From Halobacteriovoraceae bacterium (GTDB lineage: Bacteria > Bdellovibrionota > Bacteriovoracia > Bacteriovoracales > Bacteriovoracaceae): a stretch of 64,000 bases of DNA. The position numbers and the translations under genes were made by a program. This document shows, piece after piece, positions 18,616 to 26,975 of the stretch. The stretch's first letter is position 1. Every line of letters starts with the position of its first letter. The stretch spans positions 248,001 through 312,000 of the forward strand of contig PASN01000013.1 in the NCBI GenBank assembly GCA_002711995.1, read 5' to 3'. Below the pieces are notes generated by a model. The model had not been told where the DNA came from and searched no databases. It worked only from the letters and a program-made list of their open reading frames with translations.

Positions 18616-18642
18616 GACCTGCATTCCCTTTTAGGTCACAAT
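18614..18642 (+). promoter_or_regulatory. Probable promoter for lon
   Basis: TTGACC (18614-18619, 5 of 6), 17-base spacer, CACAAT (18637-18642, 4 of 6). It begins in the T tract of the clpX terminator. Transcription would start near 18650, just before the hairpin at 18654. No CIRCE inverted repeat is seen. Confidence 0.45.
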
Positions 18643-18653
18643 AAATATAAGTC

Positions 18654-18681
18654 GCCGGTTTAGTCCATAGCCGGCTTTTTT
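18654..18681 (+). terminator. Hairpin with U tract in the lon leader
   Basis: GCCGG (18654-18658) and CCGGC (18671-18675) form a short GC stem around a 12-base loop, followed by six T. It is 27 bases before the lon ATG and lies after the probable lon promoter, so it may be either a second clpX terminator or an early-termination (attenuation) element for lon. Confidence 0.6.
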
Positions 18682-18707
18682 GTAGAAGATCATGCGCAGG
18701 AGGTGCT

Positions 18708-21134
18708 ATGACGGACAAGAAGTCATCGAACACAAAAAACTATCCCTTATTGCCATTGCGGGATGTAATTATCTTTCCACATATGGTGGTTCCACTATTT
18801 GTTGGCAGAGAGAAGTCCATCGCGGCACTGGAAAAGGCTGCTAAAAACGGAAACGAACTGTTTCTAGTTACCCAAAAAGATGCAAGCGTTCTTAACCCTG
18901 AAAGGGAAGACGTTTATGATATCGGCACAGTAGTCAATATCATTCAAATGCTTAGACTTCCGGACAATACTGTAAAAGTGTTGATTGAAGGAAAGCACAG
19001 AGCAAAAATCAAAGATTTCGAATGCAAGACAGAAGGCTACTTTGCTGACGTTGAGCAATGCCCAGACGAAGCAATGGACGAGGTTGAACTTGAGGCCGTT
19101 GTTAGAAGTGTGAAGAACATCTTTGAGTCTTACGTAAAACTTAACAAGAGAATCCCGCCAGAGCTTTTAATGAGCATCTCTTCAATCACGGATCCTTCAA
19201 GACTAGCTGACATCATTGTCGCTCACTTGACTATGAAGATTCCTGAGAAGCAAGAGATTTTGGACGCGACAAACGTTCAAAAAAGACTTCAGCTTCTTTT
19301 AGAGAAGATGCAAGGCGAGATCGAAGTAATAAATGTAGAAAAGAAAATCCGCTCACGCGTAAAGCAGCAGATGGAAAAATCTCAAAAAGAGTACTATCTG
19401 AACGAGCAAATGAACGCCATCCAAAAAGAGCTTGGAAACAAGGATGATGGCAAAGGCGAGCTTGGCGATATGGAAGATAAACTTGCCAAAAAGAACATGC
19501 CTCAAGAAGCAAAAGAGAAAGTTGCCAAAGAGATTAAGAAGCTTAAATCAATGTCTCCAATGTCAGCGGAAAGCGCTGTTGTTAGAAACTACGTTGATTG
19601 GATGCTTAATCTTCCATGGGACGAGTACACTGAAGACGACAATAGTGTGAAACACGCCAAAAAGGTTTTGGACGACGAGCACTTTGGTCTTGAGGACGTA
19701 AAAGAAAGAATTTTAGAATACATGGCCGTAAGGTCACTTGTTGAAGATCCTGAAAAAGGCAACGGAACAATCCTTTGTCTTGCAGGGCCTCCAGGTGTTG
19801 GTAAAACATCTATCTGTAAGTCACTTGCAGAGTCCATGAATAGAAAGTTCGTAAGAATTTCTCTAGGTGGTGTAAGAGATGAAGCCGAGATTAGAGGTCA
19901 CAGAAGAACATACGTAGGCGCTATGCCAGGAAAGATCATCCAAGCGATGAAAAAAGCTGGAAGCGGAAACCCAGTAGTTCTTTTGGATGAGATCGACAAG
20001 ATGAGCAATGACTTTAGAGGTGATCCAGCTTCAGCAATGCTAGAAGTATTGGATCCAGCTCAGAACAAAAACTTTGCAGACCACTATGTGGAAGTTGAGT
20101 ATGACCTGTCTAAAGTAATGTTTGTTATGACAGCTAACGATATCTCTAAGATCCCAGGACCTCTAAGAGATAGAATGGAGATCATCCACCTTGCTGGATA
20201 CACTCCACACGAGAAGCTTCAGATTGCTAAGAAGTACTTAATCAAGAAAGCGGTTGATAACCACGGACTTGGAAAGTACCCAGTAAATATCTCTGACAAC
20301 GTGTTTATGCACGTAATCCGTTCTTACACTAAAGAAGCGGGTGTTAGAGAGCTTGAAAGACTTGCAAACACGATCGCTAGAAAGATCGCCACAGATGTTG
20401 TTACAAACGATGTGGAGCAGGGGAAGAAGTACAACGTGACTATGAAGTCTGTTGAGAAATACTTAGGTCCTTGGAAGTATGAGAGCAAGTCAGTAGAGGA
20501 AGAAGCTCAAATTGGTCTTGTTAACGGACTTGCTTGGACAAGTGTCGGTGGCGAGATCTTGAATATTGAAGTTGTAACTGTTCCAGGCAACGGAAAGATT
20601 CAGGTTACTGGAAAGCTTGGTGAAGTAATGCAAGAATCTGCAAAAGCTGCACTAAGCTATGTAAGAAGCATCAGCGACAGACTTCAAGTAGACCATGAAT
20701 GGTACAACAAAAATGATATCCATATCCACGTTCCAGAGGGGGCAACTCCAAAGGATGGGCCAAGTGCGGGTATCACTATGGCAACAGCTTTAACCAGCGC
20801 CATTACAGACATCCCTGTAAGACAGGATGTGGCAATGACTGGTGAGATAACGCTAAGAGGGAGAGTTCTTCCAATTGGCGGCCTAAAAGAGAAACTTTTA
20901 GCTGCTAAGCAATCTGGAATTCAAACTGTGATCATCCCAGAGAAGAATGCAAAAGATCTTGTTAAAGTTCCAGACGAGATCAAGCAGGGTCTAAATATCC
21001 ACCCGGTGGATCAGGCCGAAAAAGTTCTTAAGATCGCTCTAGATCTTAAGAAACCAGAGGACTTCATGAAAGAAAGAGCTTTCAAAGTGCTTGATGGTGA
21101 AAATGAGGATTCTAGACAGCATGTTGCCAACTAG
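18708..21134 (+). CDS. lon: Endopeptidase La (Lon protease)
   Basis: 808 residues. ATP-dependent Ser-Lys protease for damaged and regulatory proteins. The N-terminal LON substrate domain is about 10-210, followed by a coiled segment. The AAA+ domain carries Walker A GPPGVGKT (360-367) and Walker B VVLLDEID (423-430). The C-terminal protease domain has the catalytic Ser 686 in PKDGPSAGIT and Lys 729 in GGLKEKLLAA; their 43-residue spacing equals that in E. coli Lon. AGGAGG lies 6 bases before the ATG. The gene appears to be its own transcript between two terminators. Confidence 0.98.
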   Translation: MTDKKSSNTKNYPLLPLRDVIIFPHMVVPLFVGREKSIAALEKAAKNGNELFLVTQKDASVLNPEREDVYDIGTVVNIIQMLRLPDNTVKVLIEGKHRAKIKDFECKTEGYFADVEQCPDEAMDEVELEAVVRSVKNIFESYVKLNKRIPPELLMSISSITDPSRLADIIVAHLTMKIPEKQEILDATNVQKRLQLLLEKMQGEIEVINVEKKIRSRVKQQMEKSQKEYYLNEQMNAIQKELGNKDDGKGELGDMEDKLAKKNMPQEAKEKVAKEIKKLKSMSPMSAESAVVRNYVDWMLNLPWDEYTEDDNSVKHAKKVLDDEHFGLEDVKERILEYMAVRSLVEDPEKGNGTILCLAGPPGVGKTSICKSLAESMNRKFVRISLGGVRDEAEIRGHRRTYVGAMPGKIIQAMKKAGSGNPVVLLDEIDKMSNDFRGDPASAMLEVLDPAQNKNFADHYVEVEYDLSKVMFVMTANDISKIPGPLRDRMEIIHLAGYTPHEKLQIAKKYLIKKAVDNHGLGKYPVNISDNVFMHVIRSYTKEAGVRELERLANTIARKIATDVVTNDVEQGKKYNVTMKSVEKYLGPWKYESKSVEEEAQIGLVNGLAWTSVGGEILNIEVVTVPGNGKIQVTGKLGEVMQESAKAALSYVRSISDRLQVDHEWYNKNDIHIHVPEGATPKDGPSAGITMATALTSAITDIPVRQDVAMTGEITLRGRVLPIGGLKEKLLAAKQSGIQTVIIPEKNAKDLVKVPDEIKQGLNIHPVDQAEKVLKIALDLKKPEDFMKERAFKVLDGENEDSRQHVAN

Positions 21135-21165
21135 GCCTTAAAATATTCGATGACTTATGGACATT

Positions 21166-21195
21166 AGGGGAGGCGTTGGCCTCCCCTTTTTTTTT
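21166..21195 (+). terminator. Intrinsic terminator of lon
   Basis: Perfect 9-bp stem AGGGGAGGC (21166-21174) with GCCTCCCCT (21179-21187), GTTG loop, then a long T run to 21195. Confidence 0.95.
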
Positions 21196-21216
21196 CAAAA
21201 AAACTAAAAAAACGCA

Positions 21217-21245
21217 TTGACAGCAAGAGACTATTTCTCTAAATT
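21217..21245 (+). promoter_or_regulatory. Promoter of tRNA-Val
   Basis: Perfect -35 TTGACA (21217-21222), 17-base spacer, -10-like TAAATT (21240-21245). The predicted start is about 12 bases before the mature tRNA 5' end. Confidence 0.6.
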
Positions 21246-21263
21246 ATAGGCTCTTAACGAAGT

Positions 21264-21339
21264 GGGCGTTTAGCTCAGCTGGGAGAGCGCCACCCTTACA
21301 AGGTGGATGTCGGCGGTTCGATCCCGTCAACGCCCACCA
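21264..21339 (+). tRNA. tRNA-Val (anticodon TAC)
   Basis: 76 bases. The acceptor stem GGGCGTT pairs with AACGCCC. The anticodon arm is CCACC-CTTACAA-GGTGG, with TAC at the centre of the loop, reading GTA and other GTN valine codons. The T loop has GTTCGATCC, and the 3' ACCA is encoded. Confidence 0.97.
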
Positions 21340-21366
21340 CTTCTTTAAACAATAAATCAAACATTT

Positions 21367-22743
21367 TTAGATACTACCACCATCATTGATGGTCCAGCTA
21401 TCGCTTATTAGGTTCGCTCTTGCTGTAGCAGCAGCTCCACCACTTGTATATTGAGAAGAGCCTGCGTGTAGAAACCCTCCAGAACCAGCGGTGGCGTCCA
21501 GCTGAATAAGTAAGTTGTCATAATTGGTTGTTGATATTGAAACGCCCTCGAACATTCCGACCATTAGTATTACATTTGTAAATTCCCAGTCAGACATATC
21601 TGGGTCTGCATTTGTGGCGTCCTTAAACATTTCATTCATATTAGTTACACTTGAAGTGTCCCAGTTGCTTGTATTTGGGTTTGCCGCAAAAGCATCTCTA
21701 AACATTCCACTCATGTCAGTAACATTTGAGGTATCCCAATTTATTGTGTTTGGTTGTGCGACATTTGCATGATCAAACATTTCTCTCATGCTGGTCACAT
21801 TTGAAGTGTCCCAATTGGTTGTGTCCGGATTTGCATCATAGGCATCTTTAAACATTTCAGTCATATCTGTTACACTGGAGGTGTCCCAATTGCTTGTGTC
21901 TGGTGTTGCATTATCTGCCCGTCTGAACATTTCACTCATGTCAGTTACATTGGAAGTGTCCCAGTTGGCTGTATGGGGAGTTGCTAAACTTGCTTCATAA
22001 AACATAGCTGACATATTGGTGACATTGGAAGTGTCACCACCGGATACAGTTGTTAAGTTGTCACAACCGTCAAAAGCATTTTCGAAACTTTTCCAACCAA
22101 CAGTTCCTAGCTCTGAAATTGAAATAATCTTCTCCCTGTCTCCTGAGAAGTTAAAATACCAGGCCTCAACGAGTCCTGAGATTGTGACTGTGTAATCTCC
22201 TGCTACGGCATAGGTGTGATCGATGTCAGGATCATTGTAAGAAGTTACTTCAGCTGTATTTCCATCACCCCAGTCCACTGTGAAGTCATAGTTAAAACCA
22301 CTTCTTAGTGGCAGCTCCACTGTTAGGTCAGGGCTTGATACTCGCCAGGTAGATACGAAAGGGACAATGTTTTTCACAGTTAAGTCTGCGCTTCCTGTGT
22401 CAGACGTTGTAGAGTCTCTGACAGTATAAGAAAAACTAGCACTACCTACTCCTGAAGGAGTGAGTCCTACTGTGCATTCTCCAGCTGTGCAAGAGCATGG
22501 TGTAGCTATAGAAAGTCCTACAGGATCAGACACACTACAGCTGGTTGGATTTGACACCTCTGAACTGTCATAAATTAGTGTTACTGTTTGTTCCGCTCCA
22601 TCAATAAGATTGGCAGAAGTACTGCTGCCTTCAGGTAGAGGACTATCTGGTAAAGCCCTTAGCTCGGAAACAATATCGCTAGTGGCCTTGCCACAGCCTG
22701 AAAAAATAAGACTCAATAGAATTAATAAACTAGCTACTTTCAT
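21367..22743 (-). CDS. Surface lipoprotein with PKD-like domain and six BspA/DUF285 repeats
   Basis: 458 residues. Lipobox SGC near residue 17. The N-terminal domain has four conserved Cys (CSVSDP and TPCSCTAGECTVG). A PKD-like beta domain (about 132-200) shows VDWGDGN, DHTYAVAGDYTVTISG. Residues 238-387 are six 25-residue repeats of the type TSNVTDMSEMF, ending PDTSNWD, the BspA/DUF285 leucine-rich-like repeat used for surface adhesion in other bacteria. A capping block YDNLLIQLDATA ending ARANLISDSWTINDGGSI closes the protein. It is the third and shortest of three tandem paralogues. A role in attachment is inferred from the family. Confidence 0.88.
   Translation of the reverse strand: MKVASLLILLSLIFSGCGKATSDIVSELRALPDSPLPEGSSTSANLIDGAEQTVTLIYDSSEVSNPTSCSVSDPVGLSIATPCSCTAGECTVGLTPSGVGSASFSYTVRDSTTSDTGSADLTVKNIVPFVSTWRVSSPDLTVELPLRSGFNYDFTVDWGDGNTAEVTSYNDPDIDHTYAVAGDYTVTISGLVEAWYFNFSGDREKIISISELGTVGWKSFENAFDGCDNLTTVSGGDTSNVTNMSAMFYEASLATPHTANWDTSNVTDMSEMFRRADNATPDTSNWDTSSVTDMTEMFKDAYDANPDTTNWDTSNVTSMREMFDHANVAQPNTINWDTSNVTDMSGMFRDAFAANPNTSNWDTSSVTNMNEMFKDATNADPDMSDWEFTNVILMVGMFEGVSISTTNYDNLLIQLDATAGSGGFLHAGSSQYTSGGAAATARANLISDSWTINDGGSI
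21583..22032 (-). repeat. Six 75-bp coding repeats (BspA/DUF285 type)
   Basis: Exactly 450 bases = 6 x 75 with no length variation, encoding residues 238-387 of the lipoprotein above. Each unit starts with T-S-(N/S)-V-T and ends N-W-D/E. A seventh, altered unit precedes the C-terminal cap. Confidence 0.88.
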
Positions 22744-22766
22744 ATTGTTTACTCTAACCTCATACC

Positions 22767-22779
22767 AATCTAGTCGGAA
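22767..22779 (-). promoter_or_regulatory. Upstream motif shared by two repeat-lipoprotein genes
   Basis: On the minus strand TTCCGACTAGATT, matching TTCCGTGTAGATT upstream of the 760-residue paralogue (25201-25213) at a similar distance (about 17-24 bases) from the start. TAGATT could serve as a -10 element. The third paralogue does not have it. Confidence 0.35.
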
Positions 22780-22901
22780 AAGGTTTAAAAATCTTTAATT
22801 TAAAACGTTAACCACTTGAAAGTACGCACTCTCGAAGAGGTTGGACCAGAAATCGATTCGAGCTACTTGGTTCAGTGGCGGAAGTTATTGGCACTTAGTG
22901 A

Positions 22902-25184
22902 CTAAATACTTCCATTATCGGTAAATACCCAGCCATCGGTTTCAAGTTGTGCCTTCGCTGCAGATGATGCACCTGAATGTTGTAGAGTACCTACATTAAT
23001 CTCTGCAGTTGTGGTGGCCGTAGCGTTTAGACTTATTAAAAGGTTGTCATAATTCGTAGTAGATAGGCCCGAACCTTGAAACATTTCACCTCTTGCATAG
23101 GATAGATCAAAGCGTGTAACACTTGAAAAGTCCCATGTACTAGTATCAGGATCTGCGTTTGTTGCATTAGTAAACATGCCACTCATATCGGTTACACTAG
23201 AAGTGACCCATCCACTCGTGTTCGGGTTTGCACTTGTTGCACCATTGAACATATCTGACATATTCGTAACATTAGATGTGTTCCAGCTACTGGTGATTGG
23301 GTTTGCATTCGTTGCGCCACTGAACATTGCAGACATATTTGTTACACTAGAAGTATTCCAACTACTGGTGTTGGGGGTTGCCGCAGACGCATTTAAAAAC
23401 ATGCCACTCATATTGGTAACGCTTGAAAGGTTCCAACTGCTCACATCTGGGTTGGCATTATTTGTCGCTGCAAACATAAAATTCATATCCGTAACGTTGG
23501 AGGTGTTCCAACCGCTCACGTTAGGGTTGGCCATTGTTGCGTCATAAAATAGCCTTCTCATGCTTGTAACATTAGATGTATTCCAACTAGTTGTATTCGG
23601 TGTGGCCGAGTGGGCACTTTCAAACATTGAAGACATTGTTGTAACCTTAGAAGTGTCCCAGCCACTTGTATCTGGATTGGCATCAAATGCCCTGTAAAAC
23701 ATGTTACTCATATTGGTTACGTTGGAAGTGTTCCATCCGCTTGTGTTTGGTGTTGCAACTTCCGCATAATAAAACATGGACGCCATATTGGTTACCTGTG
23801 ATGTGTCCAAACCACTTGTGTCTGGCCTTGCTAAACGAGCTTGCTGAAACATGTAACTCATATTTGTCACATTTGATGTGTCCCAACCACTAGTGTTTGG
23901 GTTGGCTACACTTGCACCATAGAACATCCTCCCCATATCAGTTACGCTAGAGGTGTCCCAACCACTAGTATCGGGTGTTGCTGATACTGCACCCGAGAAC
24001 ATGGAGGACATATCAGTTACTTTGGAGGTGTTCCATCCGCTGGTATCGGGGTTGGCCAAATCGGCTAACAAAAACATTGATGACATGTCTGTGACATTAG
24101 ATGTGTTCCATCCGTTAGTGTCGGGAGTCGCAGCATCTGCATCGTAGAACATTGAATTCATATCTGTAACTTTAGATGTGTCCCAACCACTGGTGTCAGG
24201 ATTCGCGAGGTCTGCACCAGTGAACATGCCACTCATGTTAGTAACATTTGAAGTATCCCAATTGCTGGTGTCTGGAGTTGCAGCATCCGCATTCCAAAAC
24301 ATGTTAAGCATGCTAGTAACTTTGGAAGTGTCCCAGCCGCTAGTGTCTGGATTTGCCTGACTTGCGAACATAAACATCGTGGCCATATTTGTAACATTTG
24401 ATGTATCCCAGCCACTTGTATCAGGGGTTACAAGGGAAGCATTGGTGAACATCATTAACATAGTTGTGACGTTCGAAGTTTCACCACCCGAAACCGTGGT
24501 TAATTGACTGCATCCATGGAAGGCACGCTCAAAGCTTTTCCATCCAACAGTACCTAGTTCCGAAATTGAAATTATCTTATTTCTGTCTCCCGATGAATTG
24601 AAATACCATGCTTCAACAAGTCCAGAAATTGTAATGACTTTGTCTCCCGCTGAACCATATGTATGAGTAATATCTGGATCGTTATAAGAGGTTACTTCGT
24701 CCGTATTTCCATCACCCCAATCAACAGTGAAGTTATAATTAAACCCATTCCTTAGAGGTAGTTCAACCGTTAGGTCTCCAGGTGTGACCCTCCAAGTTGA
24801 AACAAAGGGAACCATATTAGTAACTGTTATGTCGGATTCTCCAGAAGCGACTCCTTCTGTTCCAGAAATTGTGTAATCAAAACTAGCACTGCCTGTTTCA
24901 GTTGGTGTTACTCCAACTGTGCAGACTCCAGCAGTACAAGAACATGGGGTAGTGATAGCAATTCCAACAGGGTCAACTATGCTACAGCTAGTTGGATTTG
25001 AGATTGTTGAGCTGTCGTAATTTAATGTGACAGTTTGTTCATGAGCATCAATAAGAGTCACAATCGTTTTGCTACCTTCCACAAGGTCTCTCAACTGGTT
25101 TGTCACATCGCTTGTGGCACCACCACAGCTGGTTAATATGAATGAACTAATAATTAAAAAAGTGTTGGTAAATTTCATGAACAT
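22902..25184 (-). CDS. Large surface lipoprotein with PKD-like domain and 18 BspA/DUF285 repeats
   Basis: 760 residues (or 758 from the second ATG at 25178; GGGG lies 7 bases before the first). Lipobox TSC at about 18-20. The N-terminal Cys-containing domain and PKD-like domain (about 130-200, VDWGDGN and HTYGSAGD) are nearly identical in layout to the flanking paralogues. Residues 236-685 are 18 perfect-length 25-residue repeats with hydrophobic V, M and F positions at fixed sites. A degenerate 19th unit leads into the C-terminal cap (STTNYDNLLISLNATA to the end). Probably a cell-surface adhesin or ligand-binding stalk; this is inferred from the BspA family. Confidence 0.88.
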   Translation of the reverse strand: MFMKFTNTFLIISSFILTSCGGATSDVTNQLRDLVEGSKTIVTLIDAHEQTVTLNYDSSTISNPTSCSIVDPVGIAITTPCSCTAGVCTVGVTPTETGSASFDYTISGTEGVASGESDITVTNMVPFVSTWRVTPGDLTVELPLRNGFNYNFTVDWGDGNTDEVTSYNDPDITHTYGSAGDKVITISGLVEAWYFNSSGDRNKIISISELGTVGWKSFERAFHGCSQLTTVSGGETSNVTTMLMMFTNASLVTPDTSGWDTSNVTNMATMFMFASQANPDTSGWDTSKVTSMLNMFWNADAATPDTSNWDTSNVTNMSGMFTGADLANPDTSGWDTSKVTDMNSMFYDADAATPDTNGWNTSNVTDMSSMFLLADLANPDTSGWNTSKVTDMSSMFSGAVSATPDTSGWDTSSVTDMGRMFYGASVANPNTSGWDTSNVTNMSYMFQQARLARPDTSGLDTSQVTNMASMFYYAEVATPNTSGWNTSNVTNMSNMFYRAFDANPDTSGWDTSKVTTMSSMFESAHSATPNTTSWNTSNVTSMRRLFYDATMANPNVSGWNTSNVTDMNFMFAATNNANPDVSSWNLSSVTNMSGMFLNASAATPNTSSWNTSSVTNMSAMFSGATNANPITSSWNTSNVTNMSDMFNGATSANPNTSGWVTSSVTDMSGMFTNATNADPDTSTWDFSSVTRFDLSYARGEMFQGSGLSTTNYDNLLISLNATATTTAEINVGTLQHSGASSAAKAQLETDGWVFTDNGSI
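23130..24479 (-). repeat. Eighteen 75-bp coding repeats with a higher-order 150-bp pattern
   Basis: 1350 bases = 18 x 75 exactly. Consecutive units alternate between an ANP and an ATP triplet before DTSGWD (units 2-8 and 10-13), and TSNV with TSKV in units 2-7, so the array grew at least partly by duplication of two-unit (50-residue) blocks. Confidence 0.85.
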
Positions 25185-25200
25185 ATCTTAACCCCGTTAT

Positions 25201-25213
25201 AATCTACACGGAA
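25201..25213 (-). promoter_or_regulatory. Second copy of the shared upstream motif
   Basis: Minus strand TTCCGTGTAGATT, paired with the copy at 22767-22779. It lies 16 bases before the first ATG of the 760-residue lipoprotein gene. Confidence 0.35.
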
Positions 25214-25326
25214 TCAATTAAGAAAATCTTAACTTAAAAATGCTAAAGTATTGTAATCTAGTGAACTCTAAAACTGGAAAATTAAAATCATAAAGGCTGA
25301 TGGCAAGGTTTTGTGCCATAATTGGC

Positions 25327-26856
25327 CTAGATTGAGCCACCATCAGTGATTGCCCAACCATTGGCTATTAAGTTCGATCTGGCAGCCTCAGCTGCACCGC
25401 CTACATTATATTGAGTAGAGCCAACATCAAGACTTAGAGCAGAACCAAGAGCTGTGGCTTCTAGACTTATTAGCATGTTGTCGTAATTGACTGTGGATAA
25501 CGCCGCCCCAGTAAACATGTTTGATAAGGCAGTCACACTCGAAAAGTCGCATCCTGACATATCTGGATCGGCTAAGCTCGCATTATTAAACATACCCATC
25601 ATGTTGGTGACACTCGAAGTGTTCCAAGCACTAGTATTAGGGTTGGCCGCATGGGCGTTGTTAAACATTTGGGACATGCTTGTCACATTAGAAGTATCCC
25701 ATCCAGATGTGTCTGGATTGGCAATGTTTGCGTAAGCGAACATATGGCTCATGTTTGTAACATTAAAAGTGTTCCAATTTGTTGTATCTGGATTTGCTGC
25801 TGGTGCATTATAGAACATATCGCTCATGTCTGTAACATTAGAGGTATTCCAGCCACTCGTGTCAGGGGTTGCCGAAGTAGCACCCCGAAACATGTAGTTC
25901 ATATCAGTCACATTGGATGTGTTCCAATTACTTGTGTCTGGATTTGCGGACGTTGCACCGTAAAACATTGTGTTCATATCTGTGACAGATGATGTGTCCC
26001 ATGTGCTGGTATTTGGATTGGCAGAACTTGCTAAAGCAAATACTCCGGCCATATTGCTGATGTTGGATGTATTCCATCCGCTAGTGTCAGGATCTACTAA
26101 AGGTGCGTTATAAAACATGTAACTTATGTCAGTGACACTTGAGCTTACATCACCCGATACAGCTCCAAGATTACTGCAACCAAAAAAAGCGTAGTTAAAA
26201 CTTAACCAACCAACGTGGCCTAGATCGTTAATAGAAATCAGCTTATCTTTGTCTCCAATATTATTGAAGTACCATGTCTCAACTAGACCAGAAATTGTAA
26301 TGGTATAGTCCCCAGCAGAAGCGTAGCTATGATCAATATCTACATCGTTGTAGGCAGTCACTTCCGCTGTGTTCCCATCACCCCAATCAACAGTAAAGTT
26401 GTAATTAAAACCACTTCTAAGAGGCAGGGTAACTGTGAGGTCACCATCCCCGTAAGAAACATCTCCCACACGCCAAGTTGATACAAACGGAGGAGGAGAT
26501 ACGATATTAAAAATTCCTGACGCTGTATTGGAGCTTTTTCCATTTGAGAAATATCGATAATCAAAGCTTGCCACGCCGATGTAGTTTACGGTTCCAGTCA
26601 GGCCTACTGTGCATCTGCCGGCGTTGCAGGTGCAAGGTGTTGTTTCTGTAACATTTTGAAGATTTAAAACTTCACATGAAGTGGCGGACGAACCCATGAT
26701 CGGGAGGTTAATTAACTTTTCTGTTTCTTTTATTACACTTGGCCCATTGTAGTTTTGGGCGTACCTACCTGGAGCAATGTACGTCTCACCAGGAAGCACA
26801 TTGCAGCCAACTAAGATAAATATTGTGAATATTAGAAGTATGCGGATACCTGACAT
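25327..26856 (-). CDS. Surface lipoprotein with PKD-like domain and eight BspA/DUF285 repeats
   Basis: 509 residues, lipobox LVGC (Cys 18). The N-terminal domain is more diverged from the other two but keeps the CTCNAGRCTVGL element. The PKD-like domain (about 125-200) has VDWGDGN and DHSYASAGDYTITISG. Residues 238-437 are eight 25-residue repeats, then an altered repeat and a C-terminal cap very close to that of the 458-residue paralogue (ending AITDGGSI). It is the 5'-most of the three tandem genes on the minus strand. No clear ribosome site precedes the ATG. Confidence 0.86.
   Translation of the reverse strand: MSGIRILLIFTIFILVGCNVLPGETYIAPGRYAQNYNGPSVIKETEKLINLPIMGSSATSCEVLNLQNVTETTPCTCNAGRCTVGLTGTVNYIGVASFDYRYFSNGKSSNTASGIFNIVSPPPFVSTWRVGDVSYGDGDLTVTLPLRSGFNYNFTVDWGDGNTAEVTAYNDVDIDHSYASAGDYTITISGLVETWYFNNIGDKDKLISINDLGHVGWLSFNYAFFGCSNLGAVSGDVSSSVTDISYMFYNAPLVDPDTSGWNTSNISNMAGVFALASSANPNTSTWDTSSVTDMNTMFYGATSANPDTSNWNTSNVTDMNYMFRGATSATPDTSGWNTSNVTDMSDMFYNAPAANPDTTNWNTFNVTNMSHMFAYANIANPDTSGWDTSNVTSMSQMFNNAHAANPNTSAWNTSSVTNMMGMFNNASLADPDMSGCDFSSVTALSNMFTGAALSTVNYDNMLISLEATALGSALSLDVGSTQYNVGGAAEAARSNLIANGWAITDGGSI
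25546..26145 (-). repeat. Eight 75-bp coding repeats (BspA/DUF285 type)
   Basis: 600 bases = 8 x 75, residues 238-437 of the 509-residue lipoprotein. The unit phase and the starting residue (238) are the same as in the 458-residue paralogue, so the array boundaries are conserved while copy number differs. Confidence 0.85.
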
Positions 26857-26975
26857 TGGTTATTTATCGGTTGGGTATACGGGGTTCTTAAGTGGCCTTA
26901 GGTTTAAATTTCTAGATAGTAAGGGAGTTTAGTTAGAGGACTAAAGGGAGAAAATGTTTAGACTTTCTTAACAGG

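Noticed and set aside
23176-24360. Plus-strand open frames through the repeat array (up to 123 codons)
   Set aside because: They arise because the 75-bp repeat is also open in antisense; they start nowhere near a ribosome site and are mirror images of the lipoprotein gene.
21583-26145. 75-bp periodic blocks that look like a CRISPR array or satellite
   Set aside because: The period is exactly 25 codons, in frame on the minus strand, with hydrophobic positions conserved at protein level and no unique spacers. It is a coding repeat.
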